A stretch of 15,507 nt of DNA from a bacterium. Its GTDB lineage: Bacteria > Eremiobacterota > Eremiobacteria > Baltobacterales > Baltobacteraceae. Shown piece by piece: positions 1 through 7,085 of this stretch. The notes beneath the pieces were generated by a model. The model had not been told where the DNA came from. It worked only from the letters and a program-made list of their open reading frames with translations, and did no database searches. How positions within the stretch are numbered: position 1 is the first letter of the stretch; every line of letters begins with the position of its first letter. The stretch spans positions 1 through 15,507 of the forward strand of contig JAJYHP010000147.1 in NCBI GenBank assembly GCA_021784715.1. Reading direction: 5' to 3'. The translations under genes and the position numbers were made by a program.

Positions 1-562
1 CATCGAAGAGCAGGCGCGCGACGGTTCGGGTGCGCTGCTCGCTTGCCGCGAGCGTGCAGAGGACGCAGGTCGTCCCGGCGTGGGGCGCGATCAGCGCTCC
101 ACATCGGCTGCATGCTTTCCACCCGCGGGCGGCTTTTGCCCGCCGATCCGCCTCGATTTCGGCGCGCAGCCGAGCGAGCGCTTCGTTGGCGTCCTTGCTC
201 GGTTTGCGCTCCTCTCGCACCGCCGGAATCTCGCCGGGCGGGCTTCCGGGCTGCGAGCGTTCGTGGCGAGTTTTCCGGCTGGGAATGCGGCCGACGCGAT
301 AGATCAGCCGCTCCACCTGGTAGCCGTGCGCCCCGAGTTGCTTGAGAATCGGTTCCTCGAGCCAGGCGAGGTTCGCGATCCAGCCGTTCGAGCTCGCGAC
401 GATGGTGAGCTCGGTGCCGGAGAACGCGCGCGGATAGGTGTGCCCGGCGAGCGCGACCCCGACGATCTCGCCCCAGTGCGCCTGCAAGACCGCGAGCGGG
501 TCTCCGGCCGGGACGCCGAGATCGATGCCGCGGAGCGCCTCGCTCAACGCCGTAAACTTCAC
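1..562 (-). CDS. dciA: DciA-like DUF721 protein with C-terminal zinc ribbon (partial, runs off left edge)
   Basis: I translated this minus-strand frame by hand. It opens with GTG at 562-560, which overlaps the recF stop (GTGA), and stays open to the window edge (187 residues visible). Residues about 1-95 fit the DUF721/DciA pattern: a tryptophan followed by EIVG (30-35), an L-T-I-V-A-S-S strand (52-58), W61, and an amphipathic helix around 65-76. DciA proteins help load or act with the replicative helicase DnaB in bacteria that lack DnaC/DnaI. That role fits the position behind dnaA, dnaN and recF. Residues about 95-145 form a charged, probably disordered linker. It is followed by two CxxC pairs (C151/C154 and C166/C169), which look like a small zinc ribbon. 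The zinc ribbon is inferred from cysteine spacing only. The true C-terminus is not in the window. Confidence 0.8.
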   Translation of the reverse strand, partial: MKFTALSEALRGIDLGVPAGDPLAVLQAHWGEIVGVALAGHTYPRAFSGTELTIVASSNGWIANLAWLEEPILKQLGAHGYQVERLIYRVGRIPSRKTRHERSQPGSPPGEIPAVREERKPSKDANEALARLRAEIEADRRAKAARGWKACSRCGALIAPHAGTTCVLCTLAASEQRTRTVARLLFD

Positions 563-1662
563 GCCACGCGCTCCACGCGGGCCGCTTCGATCGCGAAGGC
601 GGCGGCGCCGGGGAGGGGATGTTCCAGGTGGGTCGCGGTCACGAACGCCTGCTCGAAGCCCCCCAAGCCCTCGAGAAAACGGCGCGCGCGGTCGGGATCG
701 AGTTCGGAGAGTACGTCGTCGAGCAATAGTAAGGGGGCCTCGCCGGTCGCGGCGGCCATCGCCCGGTACTCCGCAACTTTCAGCGCGAGCAGCGCCGTGC
801 GGTGCTGCCCCTGCGAGCCGTACTCCGCGAGCGCGCGGCCGTCGAGCGTGAGTGTGAGATCGTCGCGATGGGGGCCGACGAGCGCGATGCCGCGAGCGCG
901 CTCGCGCGGCCGCGCGGTTTCGAGTGCGCTCGCAAATCGTTCTTGCAGGGCGCTCTCGTCGTCGCCGATCTCGTAGCCGATCGCGCTCTCGTAGCCGAGC
1001 GCGAGTTCTTCGCCGGCGCTCCATCGCCCGTGTTCGGTCCGCGCGTGCGGCGCGAGTGCCTGCACGTACCGTGCGCGCGCCAACGTCATGCGCGCGCCGC
1101 GCTCGATCATCGTGCGGTCGTAGACGGCGAAGAGCGCTTCGTCGTAGGGCGGCCCCTCGCGTAAGAGTGCGTTTTTCTGCCGTAACGTGCGCGCGTACAT
1201 CGCGAGCGCGGTGTAGTAGCCCGGCTGCTCCTGCGCGAGCGCGAGGTTGAGAAACGCACGCCGCAATCCCGGCGCGCCGATGACGAGCGCGAGATCGGAA
1301 GGCGCGAAACTCACGACGCGGAGCTTGCCGAGAAAGTGCGCGTATCGCACCGGGCGGCCGTTGATGGTCAGCGTCTTTTTCGTTGCTCGTTCGCCGCGGG
1401 CGATGGTGCAACCGAGCGTGACGTTTCCCGAACGGACGATCGCGTCGGCGCTCACCGCGGCGAGGCCGAAGCCTTCGCGAACGATCTCGGCTTCGCGCGA
1501 GGTGCGAAAGGATTTTCCGGTTCCCAGTAACCCGATCGTTTCGAGCAAATTGCTCTTGCCTTGGGCGTTCCGCCCGAGAAAGACGTTGAGCCCCGGTTGC
1601 GGTTCGATCGTCGCTTCGCCGTAGTTGCGGCAGTTGGCGAGCGTGATGCGCGTTATGCGCAT
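559..1662 (-). CDS. recF: DNA replication and repair protein RecF
   Basis: This is a 367-residue SMC-like ATPase that binds single-/double-strand DNA junctions and helps RecOR load RecA at gaps. The N-terminus has the typical RecF opening (ITLANCRNY) followed by a Walker A motif GRNAQGKS at 30-37. The ABC signature GSQGQ lies at about 282-286 and the Walker B LLLLDDVLSELD at 311-322. Length is normal for the family. The start lies four bases after the dnaN stop and has no clear Shine-Dalgarno sequence, so translation is probably coupled to dnaN. The stop overlaps the GTG start of the dciA-like gene. dnaA-dnaN-recF is one of the most conserved bacterial gene orders, which supports the call. 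Confidence 0.97.
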   Translation of the reverse strand: MRITRITLANCRNYGEATIEPQPGLNVFLGRNAQGKSNLLETIGLLGTGKSFRTSREAEIVREGFGLAAVSADAIVRSGNVTLGCTIARGERATKKTLTINGRPVRYAHFLGKLRVVSFAPSDLALVIGAPGLRRAFLNLALAQEQPGYYTALAMYARTLRQKNALLREGPPYDEALFAVYDRTMIERGARMTLARARYVQALAPHARTEHGRWSAGEELALGYESAIGYEIGDDESALQERFASALETARPRERARGIALVGPHRDDLTLTLDGRALAEYGSQGQHRTALLALKVAEYRAMAAATGEAPLLLLDDVLSELDPDRARRFLEGLGGFEQAFVTATHLEHPLPGAAAFAIEAARVERVA

Positions 1663-1666
1663 CGCG

Positions 1667-2785
1667 CTACTGGCGCAACGGCATCAGCACGTAGAGCTGC
1701 GACGCGCCTTCGGCTGCCTCGGCCGGCGTCAACGCGGCGGGCGAGAGCGGCCCGACGAATTCGATCCGACATTGTGCGGTTTTCACGTGGTTGAGCACTT
1801 CGATCATGTAGCGCGCATTGAACGCGATCGTGAGATCGTCGCCTTCTTGTTCTATCTCGATCTCTTCGTACGCGTTGCCCGAACGCTCCGAATTCGCCGT
1901 CACGATCAACGTGTGGTTCGAGAGATTCATCTTCACCATCGAAGCGCGGTCGCCGGCGACGAGCTCGGCACGGCGCAGCGCGGCGACGAGTGCCGGCACG
2001 CTCGCGGTGACTTTTCGATCGAACTTCGCGGGAATCACTTGCTGGTAGTTCGGGTACTGCCCGTCCACCAGGCGCACCGTGACGGCGGCATGTTCGGCGG
2101 AGAACTGCAGCTGGTTGTTCTGCGCTCCCAGCACGTTGACGTTGACACGCTCCGCTCCGGCGAGATTGCGCGCGACTTCGGCGAGCGCGCGCGAGGGAAC
2201 GATGAACCGTTCGTGCCCGCCCGGCGATTCGTCGAGCGTGGTTTCGTAGCGCGCGAGCCGATAACCGTCGGTCGCGACCATCGTGAGCTTATCGCCTTCG
2301 ATTTCGAGTAACGTGCCCATCATCACCGCTCCGCGCGCCTCTTCGGTCGCTGCGGCGAAAATGACGGCATCGATGCCTTCGCGCAAGCGTTTTCCGGAGA
2401 GGGAGAATTGCGCGCCTTTGACGGCGGCGGGCAAGGGCGGATATTCGTCGCCCGGCAGCGCGTTAAAATCGTAATTCGTCCGCTCGCATTTCACCCCGAC
2501 GCGATTCGGCGTTCCGCTGAGCTCGATGGTCGAGGTCGTCGGCAAGTTGGCGAGATATCCGGCGAAGAGTTTTGCCGGTACGGTGATGCTCCCGGGCTCT
2601 TCGATCTCGGCCTTGAGCCGCTGCTCGAGCGTGAGTTCGAGATCGGTCGCTCGCACGGAGAGCGTACCGTTCTCGGCATGGATGAGTACGTTGGAAAGGA
2701 TCGGCACGGTCGTATGCGCGTTTACGACTTTGCTTGCCGCACCGACGGCGGCAGCGATCTCCTTGGTCTCACAGGATAGCTTCAC
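1667..2785 (-). CDS. dnaN: DNA polymerase III sliding clamp (beta subunit)
   Basis: The 372-residue product is the ring-forming clamp that tethers DNA polymerase III to DNA; two copies make a ring of six similar domains. The sequence shows three clamp domains of about 120 residues each, the family motif around VMMGTLLEIEGDKLTMVATDGYRLA, and the typical C-terminus YVLMPLR. The start codon is GTG at 2785-2783: an in-frame TGA lies just upstream, so no longer start exists. An AGAGGA motif lies about 11 bases upstream, slightly far for a ribosome binding site. The gene follows dnaA on the same strand after a 245-base gap that probably belongs to the origin. recF follows after four bases. Confidence 0.97.
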   Translation of the reverse strand: MKLSCETKEIAAAVGAASKVVNAHTTVPILSNVLIHAENGTLSVRATDLELTLEQRLKAEIEEPGSITVPAKLFAGYLANLPTTSTIELSGTPNRVGVKCERTNYDFNALPGDEYPPLPAAVKGAQFSLSGKRLREGIDAVIFAAATEEARGAVMMGTLLEIEGDKLTMVATDGYRLARYETTLDESPGGHERFIVPSRALAEVARNLAGAERVNVNVLGAQNNQLQFSAEHAAVTVRLVDGQYPNYQQVIPAKFDRKVTASVPALVAALRRAELVAGDRASMVKMNLSNHTLIVTANSERSGNAYEEIEIEQEGDDLTIAFNARYMIEVLNHVKTAQCRIEFVGPLSPAALTPAEAAEGASQLYVLMPLRQ

Positions 2786-2922
2786 AGTTACTCACGTCCT
2801 CTTGCATGTGTGCCGTCGTTCTTTTTTAGTAAATATGTCGTAATCGTACCAGTAGAGCGGTGGGGCGTGCGAACAAGTTCGCTTTTTACCACTGTCGGTG
2901 CGGGTTTGCTCCGCAGCGACGG

Positions 2923-2931
2923 TGTGGGTAA
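2923..2931 (-). promoter_or_regulatory. DnaA box candidate (8/9)
   Basis: The minus strand reads TTACCCACA, one mismatch from the TTATCCACA consensus. It is plausible because of its position between dnaA and dnaN, 50 bases from a second box. Confidence 0.4.
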
Positions 2932-2980
2932 GGCTGCGAACGGTTCTTCGCAGTTTCCGGCGCCCGTCGCGGCGGTTTCG

Positions 2981-2989
2981 TTATCCACG
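2981..2989 (+). promoter_or_regulatory. DnaA box (8/9)
   Basis: The plus strand reads TTATCCACG, matching TTATCCACA except for the last base. It lies 42 bases downstream of the dnaA stop, in the dnaA-dnaN gap. Confidence 0.6.
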
Positions 2990-3030
2990 TTCCTGCACCG
3001 CCCCTGTACGGGCCCCGGTGGAGAGCGCGG

Positions 3031-4446
3031 CTAGCGCCGGCAAGCGTCGATCAGGCGCTCGACCCGGTTGCGAAACGCCTCGTCGCGCATCATTTGCTCT
3101 TTAATTTTGTTCCGCGCGTAGATGATCGTCGTGTGGTCTTTCTTTCCGAATTCGCGAGCGATCTGCGGAAGCGAACAGTTGGTGAGCTGGGTCGCGACGT
3201 ACATCGCGATCTGGCGGGGCCCCGCGACGCGGGCGTCGCGGCGGGGGTGATCGAGTTCTTTGAGCGTTAGGCCGTTCGCGGCCGCGACGACCTCTTTAAT
3301 CTTGGGAATGGTGACGCGGCTCACCGAGGCGTCGGCGATGAGGCTCTTGAGCGCCTCGCTGGCGAGTTCGGTGGTGATCGGTGACTTCGAGAGCGAGGCG
3401 AAGGCGACGACGCGGATCAGCGCGCCCTCGAGTTCGCGGATGTTCGAAGGGATGACGCGGGCGATAAACGATGTCACCTCATCGGGGACGGGTATGCGGT
3501 CGGTCTGGGCCTTTTTGCGCAGGATCGCTTCGCGGGTCTCGATATCGGGGTTCTGAATATCGGTCAGGAGCCCCCATTCGAAGCGCGAGCGTAGTCGCGA
3601 TTCGAGGGTTTGGATCTCTTTCGGGGGGCGATCGGAGGAGATGATCAACTGACGCCCCGATTCGTGAAGCGCGTTGAACGTATGGAAGAACTCTTCTTGC
3701 GTGGTCTCTTTCCCGGCGAGGAATTGGATATCGTCGATCAGCAGCACGTCGACCTGACGATACTTGTTCCGGAATTCCGGGGTTTTGTTGTTCTGTAACG
3801 CGATGATGAACTCGTTGGTGAATTTCTCGCAGGTCACGTAGACGAGGTTCGCTCCGGGATGGTCGACTAACACCCGGTGCCCGATCGCGTGCATGAGATG
3901 GGTCTTGCCCAGCCCGACCCCTCCATATAAAAAGAGCGGGTTGTAGGCGCGTGCCGGCGCCGAGGCGACCGCTTGCGCGGCGGCGTGGGCGAACCGGTTG
4001 GAATTGCCGACCACGAACTCTTCGAAGGTGTAGCGGACGTTGAGGTTCGCGCTGCGCAATGAATCGAGATTGCGCACGTGGACCGCGGGTGCGCTCGCGA
4101 GCGGCTCGGCGGGAGCCGACGGAGCGCTCTCTTCGCGAGCCGGGACGGTCGCTTGCGCGAGCCGGGCGATCTCCTCGGGCTCGAGGACCCGCAGACGTAG
4201 CGTCACCGCTTCACCGAACACGCCGCTGAGCGTTTCGACGATCTGCGATTTCAACCGCGTCTCCACCCACTCGCGCGCGAAACCGGTATGGACGCCCAAC
4301 GAGAGCTCGCTTCCATCGATCGAGAGCAAGTGCATCGGCTTGATCCACATCTCGAAAACGGGCTTCGAAAACGCATCGCGCAAAGCAACGAGAGCGCTCT
4401 CCCAAAGCTCCGTGGAAAACTCCGAGGTGCCGACCGTCAGCGCCAT
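3031..4446 (-). CDS. dnaA: Chromosomal replication initiator protein DnaA
   Basis: The 471-residue initiator ATPase binds DnaA boxes and melts the origin. Domain I (about 1-85) carries the helicase-interaction fold, including the W34-I-K-P-M segment. Domain II (about 90-125) is a short Ala/Pro/Glu-rich linker. The AAA+ domain III starts near 130 and has Walker A GGVGLGKTH at 175-183 and Walker B LLIDDIQF at 235-242. Domain IV near the C-terminus holds the DNA-binding signature DHTTIIYARNKI. The ATG start at 4446 is preceded by GAAGGAG with a 7-base spacing, which fixes the start well. The gene lies at the divergence point of the window and has DnaA boxes on both sides, so it is probably autoregulated. 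Confidence 0.99.
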   Translation of the reverse strand: MALTVGTSEFSTELWESALVALRDAFSKPVFEMWIKPMHLLSIDGSELSLGVHTGFAREWVETRLKSQIVETLSGVFGEAVTLRLRVLEPEEIARLAQATVPAREESAPSAPAEPLASAPAVHVRNLDSLRSANLNVRYTFEEFVVGNSNRFAHAAAQAVASAPARAYNPLFLYGGVGLGKTHLMHAIGHRVLVDHPGANLVYVTCEKFTNEFIIALQNNKTPEFRNKYRQVDVLLIDDIQFLAGKETTQEEFFHTFNALHESGRQLIISSDRPPKEIQTLESRLRSRFEWGLLTDIQNPDIETREAILRKKAQTDRIPVPDEVTSFIARVIPSNIRELEGALIRVVAFASLSKSPITTELASEALKSLIADASVSRVTIPKIKEVVAAANGLTLKELDHPRRDARVAGPRQIAMYVATQLTNCSLPQIAREFGKKDHTTIIYARNKIKEQMMRDEAFRNRVERLIDACRR

Positions 4447-4453
4447 GCCGTTG

Positions 4454-4460
4454 CTCCTTC
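4454..4460 (-). promoter_or_regulatory. dnaA ribosome binding site
   Basis: The minus strand reads GAAGGAG seven bases before the dnaA ATG. It is the strongest Shine-Dalgarno on the minus strand and supports the 4446 start. Confidence 0.75.
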
Positions 4461-4475
4461 ACAAGCCTGTCAAAA

Positions 4476-4481
4476 AGTATA
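4476..4481 (-). promoter_or_regulatory. Possible dnaA promoter -10 element
   Basis: The minus strand reads TATACT about 29 bases before the dnaA start, a good -10 hexamer. No recognisable -35 lies 16-18 bases upstream, so this is tentative. Confidence 0.35.
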
Positions 4482-4559
4482 CCGATGCTCGAAGGCTTGG
4501 CCTCCGAACGTCGGGGTGGGTCTTTCGGCTTGGCTTAATGAGGGCATCTCCCTGCGAAA

Positions 4560-4568
4560 ATATCCACG
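4560..4568 (+). promoter_or_regulatory. Degenerate DnaA box (7/9)
   Basis: The sequence reads ATATCCACG, keeping the TATCCAC core. It lies 20 bases from the perfect box in the same orientation, roughly two helical turns, which suggests a paired binding site. Confidence 0.4.
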
Positions 4569-4579
4569 GAGTTGTACAC

Positions 4580-4588
4580 TTATCCACA
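4580..4588 (+). promoter_or_regulatory. Perfect DnaA box
   Basis: The plus strand reads TTATCCACA, identical to the consensus high-affinity box, 134 bases upstream of dnaA. It could serve both initiation and DnaA autoregulation. Confidence 0.8.
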
Positions 4589-4599
4589 GCCCGTGTTCC

Positions 4600-4620
4600 G
4601 ACCGTTTTTCGGTCTTTTTT
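4600..4620 (+). terminator. Terminator-like hairpin with T6 tail inside the origin region
   Basis: GACCG (4600-4604) pairs with CGGTC (4610-4614) around a five-T loop, followed by six T residues. The form is that of a weak intrinsic terminator on the plus strand. No plus-strand gene lies directly upstream, so it might stop antisense transcription from the dnaA side, or simply be an AT-rich origin element. Confidence 0.35.
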
Positions 4621-4757
4621 GCGCTCTTTACCTGCCGAGGGGCACGGCGGGCGATCGGGGCGAAAAGCCCGTCGTAGCAAGCAAAAAGCCGCATCGAGTG
4701 CCCCAAACCGCACCCTCTATACACAGCTTTCTCAACAGGTGTGGAGAGCGCCCCCGC

Positions 4758-4787
4758 TTGACGGGCGAGCCTTGCCCTGCCTATACT
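4758..4787 (+). promoter_or_regulatory. Sigma70-type promoter for the rpmH operon
   Basis: TTGACG at 4758-4763 and TATACT at 4782-4787 are separated by 18 bases. Both hexamers match the consensus in five of six positions. Transcription would begin near 4794, giving a leader of about 55 bases before rpmH. It is the clearest promoter in the window. Confidence 0.75.
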
Positions 4788-4801
4788 CCCTAAGCCGTCT
4801 G

Positions 4802-4821
4802 CCGCCAATCGGCGGTCTTTT
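4802..4821 (+). promoter_or_regulatory. Hairpin in the rpmH leader
   Basis: CCGCC (4802-4806) and GGCGG (4811-4815) form a five-pair GC stem with an AATC loop, followed by TCTTTT. It lies inside the predicted rpmH leader. It may act as a weak attenuator or stabilise the 5' end of the transcript. It could also mark the end of a very short RNA. Confidence 0.4.
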
Positions 4822-4848
4822 CAATGTCCACCTAGGAGCTACATCATC

Positions 4849-4983
4849 ATGAAGCGGACGTACCAGCCGCACAATCGGCGCCGTAAGCGCGTCCACGGAT
4901 TCCTCGAGCGCATGCGCACGAAGAATGGCCGCAACGTGCTCGCACGTCGGCGCAAGAAGGGGCGTCACCGCCTCAGCGTCTAG
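4849..4983 (+). CDS. rpmH: 50S ribosomal protein L34
   Basis: This short gene encodes 44 residues beginning [18 protein letters not shown] and ending in a basic [12 protein letters not shown] tail. The family pattern is complete: the K-R-T-Y-Q-P start, the H-G-F core, and the lysine/arginine-rich end. L34 is a small 23S rRNA-binding protein of the large subunit. The start is fixed by AGGAG at 4834-4838, ten bases before the ATG. It is the first gene after the strong promoter and is followed after 17 bases by rnpA, the usual bacterial pair next to dnaA. Confidence 0.98.
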   Translation: MKRTYQPHNRRRKRVHGFLERMRTKNGRNVLARRRKKGRHRLSV

Positions 4984-5000
4984 GCGGTAGAGAGCACCCC

Positions 5001-5324
5001 GTGCCGATGCGCCGCTACCAGACCCTGAAGCGGCGAGCCGATTTCCATCGTTTACGCCGCAGCGGCCGACGTGTCGAAACGTCGGCTTTTTCGCTTTTCT
5101 CCGATCGAGGGCGCGAGGGAGCCGCCCCGGTCGTCGGCATCTCGGTCTCCGGCAGCGTCGGGGGTGCGGTGGTTCGCAACCTCGTCAAGCGCCGGATCGG
5201 CGCCGCCGTTCAGGCCCGCCTCGCCGCTCCAGCGCCCGGTCGCCTGCTGCTCGTCGCCAAACCCGCGAGTGCGACCATGAGCTACGCGCAACTCGAGCGA
5301 GCCGTCTTCGAGGCGATCGTATGA
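5001..5324 (+). CDS. rnpA: Ribonuclease P protein component
   Basis: The 107-residue basic protein is the cofactor of the RNase P ribozyme that trims tRNA 5' ends. It shows the opening [14 protein letters not shown], where F15 packs near the RNA substrate in known members, and the signature [17 protein letters not shown] (51-67), a close match to the family RNRxKR motif. I take GTG at 5001 as start, with a weak GAGAG upstream. ATG at 5007 is an equally possible start two codons later. Length is near the low end for the family. The stop overlaps the yidD start (ATGA). Confidence 0.95.
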   Translation: MPMRRYQTLKRRADFHRLRRSGRRVETSAFSLFSDRGREGAAPVVGISVSGSVGGAVVRNLVKRRIGAAVQARLAAPAPGRLLLVAKPASATMSYAQLERAVFEAIV

Positions 5325-5566
5325 GCGGGGCGCAACGGATCGCGCTCGCCGCGATCGCGCTCTATCGGCGGCTGCTCTCCCCCCTCTTCCCGCCTGCTTG
5401 CCGCTACATGCCGACTTGCTCGGAGTATGCAAGCGAAGCGATCGCTCGCTTCGGCGTGATGCGCGGAGCCCGCCTCGCGGCGCTCCGGCTTTTGCGTTGC
5501 CATCCGTGGCACGCCTCGGGGTACGATCCCGTTCCTCCGAGCATTTCGTTGAAAGGACCCCGGTGA
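5321..5566 (+). CDS. yidD: Membrane protein insertion efficiency factor YidD
   Basis: The 81-residue product matches YidD. It has an N-terminal amphipathic helix ([17 protein letters not shown]), the cysteine motif [11 protein letters not shown] (27-37), and [12 protein letters not shown] (61-72). YidD is a small inner-face membrane-associated protein that helps membrane protein insertion near YidC. It lies in its conserved place between rnpA and yidC, overlapping both by four bases, so translation is probably coupled. Confidence 0.97.
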   Translation: MSGAQRIALAAIALYRRLLSPLFPPACRYMPTCSEYASEAIARFGVMRGARLAALRLLRCHPWHASGYDPVPPSISLKGPR

Positions 5567-6438
5567 CGCCAATCTTCGCCGCCTCGATACTCGACCCGAT
5601 CGTGAATGTGCTTTCGTGGTTGGTTCTCGGGATCGACCGTTACACGCACAACCTCGGCGTGAGCTTGGTCGTTCTCGCCCTCCTCATTCGGGTGGTTTTC
5701 TGGAAACTGAACGTCGCGCAGTTCAAAGCGATGATCTCGATGCAAAAAGTTGCGCCGGAGATGAAGAAGCTTCAGGCGCGCTATAAAGACGATTCCAAAA
5801 AACTGCAAGAAGAGACGATGAAGCTCTATAAGGAGCACAACGTCAATCCGCTCGCCGGCTGCCTGCCGATGCTCGTGCAGCTGCCGATTCTCTTCAGCGT
5901 TTATTGGGTCGTCATCTTGCATCGCGATCTCTACGCGCACACGGGATTCTGGTGGATCGGCACTTCGTTTTCGGCGAACTTTCCGAAAATGTTCGGGCAG
6001 ACCATTTTCGCGCAGAGCCTCGCGCAGCCGGACTTACTGCTGATCGTGCTCTATATGATCTCGCAGTACGTGAGCTTGCGCTTCACGACGATGCCGGCGA
6101 CCGACCCGCAACAGGCCAACACCAATAAGATCATGCAGATCCTCTCGCCGCTGATGATCGGGTTTATCGGATTTCGCACGCAATGGCCGTCGGCGATGGT
6201 GCTCTATTGGCTCTCGTACAACGTGCTGACGATGACGCAGCAGTTTTATATGTTGCGGCAGTACCACGAACCGCTCGGCGCGATCGATAGCGACCGCGCG
6301 ATCACCGCAGACGATAGCGTCGCGGCAGCGGTTCGCGAGATCGACGAACGGGTCGCGAAGACCTCCAAGAAAAAAGGCGCGGGATCGTCGCCCGCGCCCA
6401 ACAACGGCTCGGTGAAAAAGAAAGGCGCGAAGCCATAA
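5563..6438 (+). CDS. yidC: Membrane protein insertase YidC/Oxa1 family, short form
   Basis: The frame is open from 5398, but the real start is most likely GTG at 5563: it overlaps the yidD stop, has AAGGA (5553-5557) five bases upstream, and gives a normal short-form length of 291 residues. The first long helix (about 31-48) contains R43, equivalent to the arginine in the hydrophilic groove of Oxa1-type insertases. A cytoplasmic coiled hairpin follows (52-97, KLQARYKDD...), then [15 protein letters not shown] at the next helix and further helices near 157-174 and 195-230. The tail (265-291) is lysine-rich and may bind ribosomes. The large periplasmic P1 domain of proteobacterial YidC is absent, and no lipobox cysteine is seen at the N-terminus. 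Confidence 0.95.
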   Translation: MTPIFAASILDPIVNVLSWLVLGIDRYTHNLGVSLVVLALLIRVVFWKLNVAQFKAMISMQKVAPEMKKLQARYKDDSKKLQEETMKLYKEHNVNPLAGCLPMLVQLPILFSVYWVVILHRDLYAHTGFWWIGTSFSANFPKMFGQTIFAQSLAQPDLLLIVLYMISQYVSLRFTTMPATDPQQANTNKIMQILSPLMIGFIGFRTQWPSAMVLYWLSYNVLTMTQQFYMLRQYHEPLGAIDSDRAITADDSVAAAVREIDERVAKTSKKKGAGSSPAPNNGSVKKKGAKP

Positions 6439-7049
6439 TGCTCTACGAAGACGATTACGAGTTTGAAGAACAGCCGGCGCACATTCGCGACCGTGCGATT
6501 CCCGGAAGCGGCGGCGGTGGCCGTGGCGGCCGCAGACCGTTTCGCGGCGGCGGACGCCCGCGTTCAAATGGACCCTCCGGGAAGGCGCAGCCCGTTCCCG
6601 AGGACGCGAAGCCGGCGCACGCCCTCCTTACCGAGATGCTCTCGAAGATGGGCGTCGGCGCGTCGGATATCTCGTACATTCCGCGCCAGGAAGGCGAGTA
6701 TTTCGAAGTCAACGGCCCCGACCTCGCGATGTTGATCGGTCGTCATGGCAACACGCTCGAAGCGATCAATCTCGTGTTCAACAACATCATCAACGCGGGA
6801 AACCGCGGCAACCGCCGCTATTTCACGATCGACGCCGAGGGATATCGCGCCCGCCGCGCCGAGCGTTTGAAAGAGATCGCGCTCGATGCCGTCGAGGAAG
6901 TCGTCCGGAGCGGAAAACCGAGCAAACTCGAGCCGATGCTCCCCTCGGAGCGGAAGATCGTGCATATGACGATCTCCGAAGACGCGCGCATTCGCACCGA
7001 ATCTGAAGGCGCGGAGCCCGAGCGCTGCGTCGTCGTTTTCCCGGCCTGA
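6438..7049 (+). CDS. khpB: KhpB/Jag RNA-binding protein (KH and R3H domains)
   Basis: The 203-residue protein starts one base inside the yidC stop (TAATG). A KH domain lies at about 60-130, with the GxxG loop GRHG at 101-104. An R3H domain follows at about 140-203, with the R172-xxx-H176 motif in PSERKIVHMTI. KhpB/Jag binds RNA and affects cell elongation and division in some Gram-positive bacteria; its place after yidC is conserved. The usual Jag N-terminal domain is missing. In its place are about 20 acidic residues and then a Gly/Arg-rich run (23-42, with RGG repeats), probably disordered and nucleic-acid binding. Confidence 0.93.
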   Translation: MLYEDDYEFEEQPAHIRDRAIPGSGGGGRGGRRPFRGGGRPRSNGPSGKAQPVPEDAKPAHALLTEMLSKMGVGASDISYIPRQEGEYFEVNGPDLAMLIGRHGNTLEAINLVFNNIINAGNRGNRRYFTIDAEGYRARRAERLKEIALDAVEEVVRSGKPSKLEPMLPSERKIVHMTISEDARIRTESEGAEPERCVVVFPA

Positions 7050-7085
7050 TCTCTGCATAGCGCTTCGTTGGAGAAGCACGCCGCC

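Larger units (their letters stand above)
2786..3030. other. dnaA-dnaN intergenic region, likely part of oriC
   Basis: This 245-base gap separates dnaA from dnaN. It holds one strong and one weaker DnaA box. An AT-rich tract at about 2819-2846 (TTCTTTTTTAGTAAATATG and following) stands out in otherwise GC-rich DNA and could be the unwinding element. Within it TAGTAA resembles two DnaA-trio units, which is suggestive only. In many bacteria the origin occupies this gap. No convincing terminator for dnaA or clean -35/-10 pair for dnaN was found. A 66-codon minus-strand frame inside it has no family resemblance. Confidence 0.55.
4447..4848. other. dnaA-rpmH intergenic region, likely main oriC segment
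   Basis: This 402-base stretch has no convincing gene. It lies between divergent dnaA and rpmH and contains a perfect DnaA box, a partial one 20 bases away, and two degenerate matches (CTATACACA at 4717-4725; CTCTCCACA on the minus strand at 4740-4748). It also contains a small hairpin with a T tract, the rpmH promoter, and a second hairpin in the rpmH leader. Divergence of all genes from here, with dnaA adjacent, makes it the best candidate for the origin together with the dnaA-dnaN gap. Confidence 0.65.

Noticed and set aside
80..976. 298-codon plus-strand frame over dciA and recF
   Set aside because: It is the antisense of two recognisable genes and ends in Ser/Arg-rich low complexity.
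1779..1794. TTTCACGTG in dnaN as a possible parS
   Set aside because: Only one half-site matches (about 10 of 16 bases in all).
2788..2988. 66-codon minus-strand frame between dnaA and dnaN
   Set aside because: It covers DnaA boxes and the AT-rich tract, has no recognisable family and no ribosome binding site that stands out.
4658..4670. GGGC-GAAAA-GCCC hairpin in the dnaA-rpmH gap
   Set aside because: A four-base-pair stem is expected by chance in GC-rich DNA and no T tract follows.
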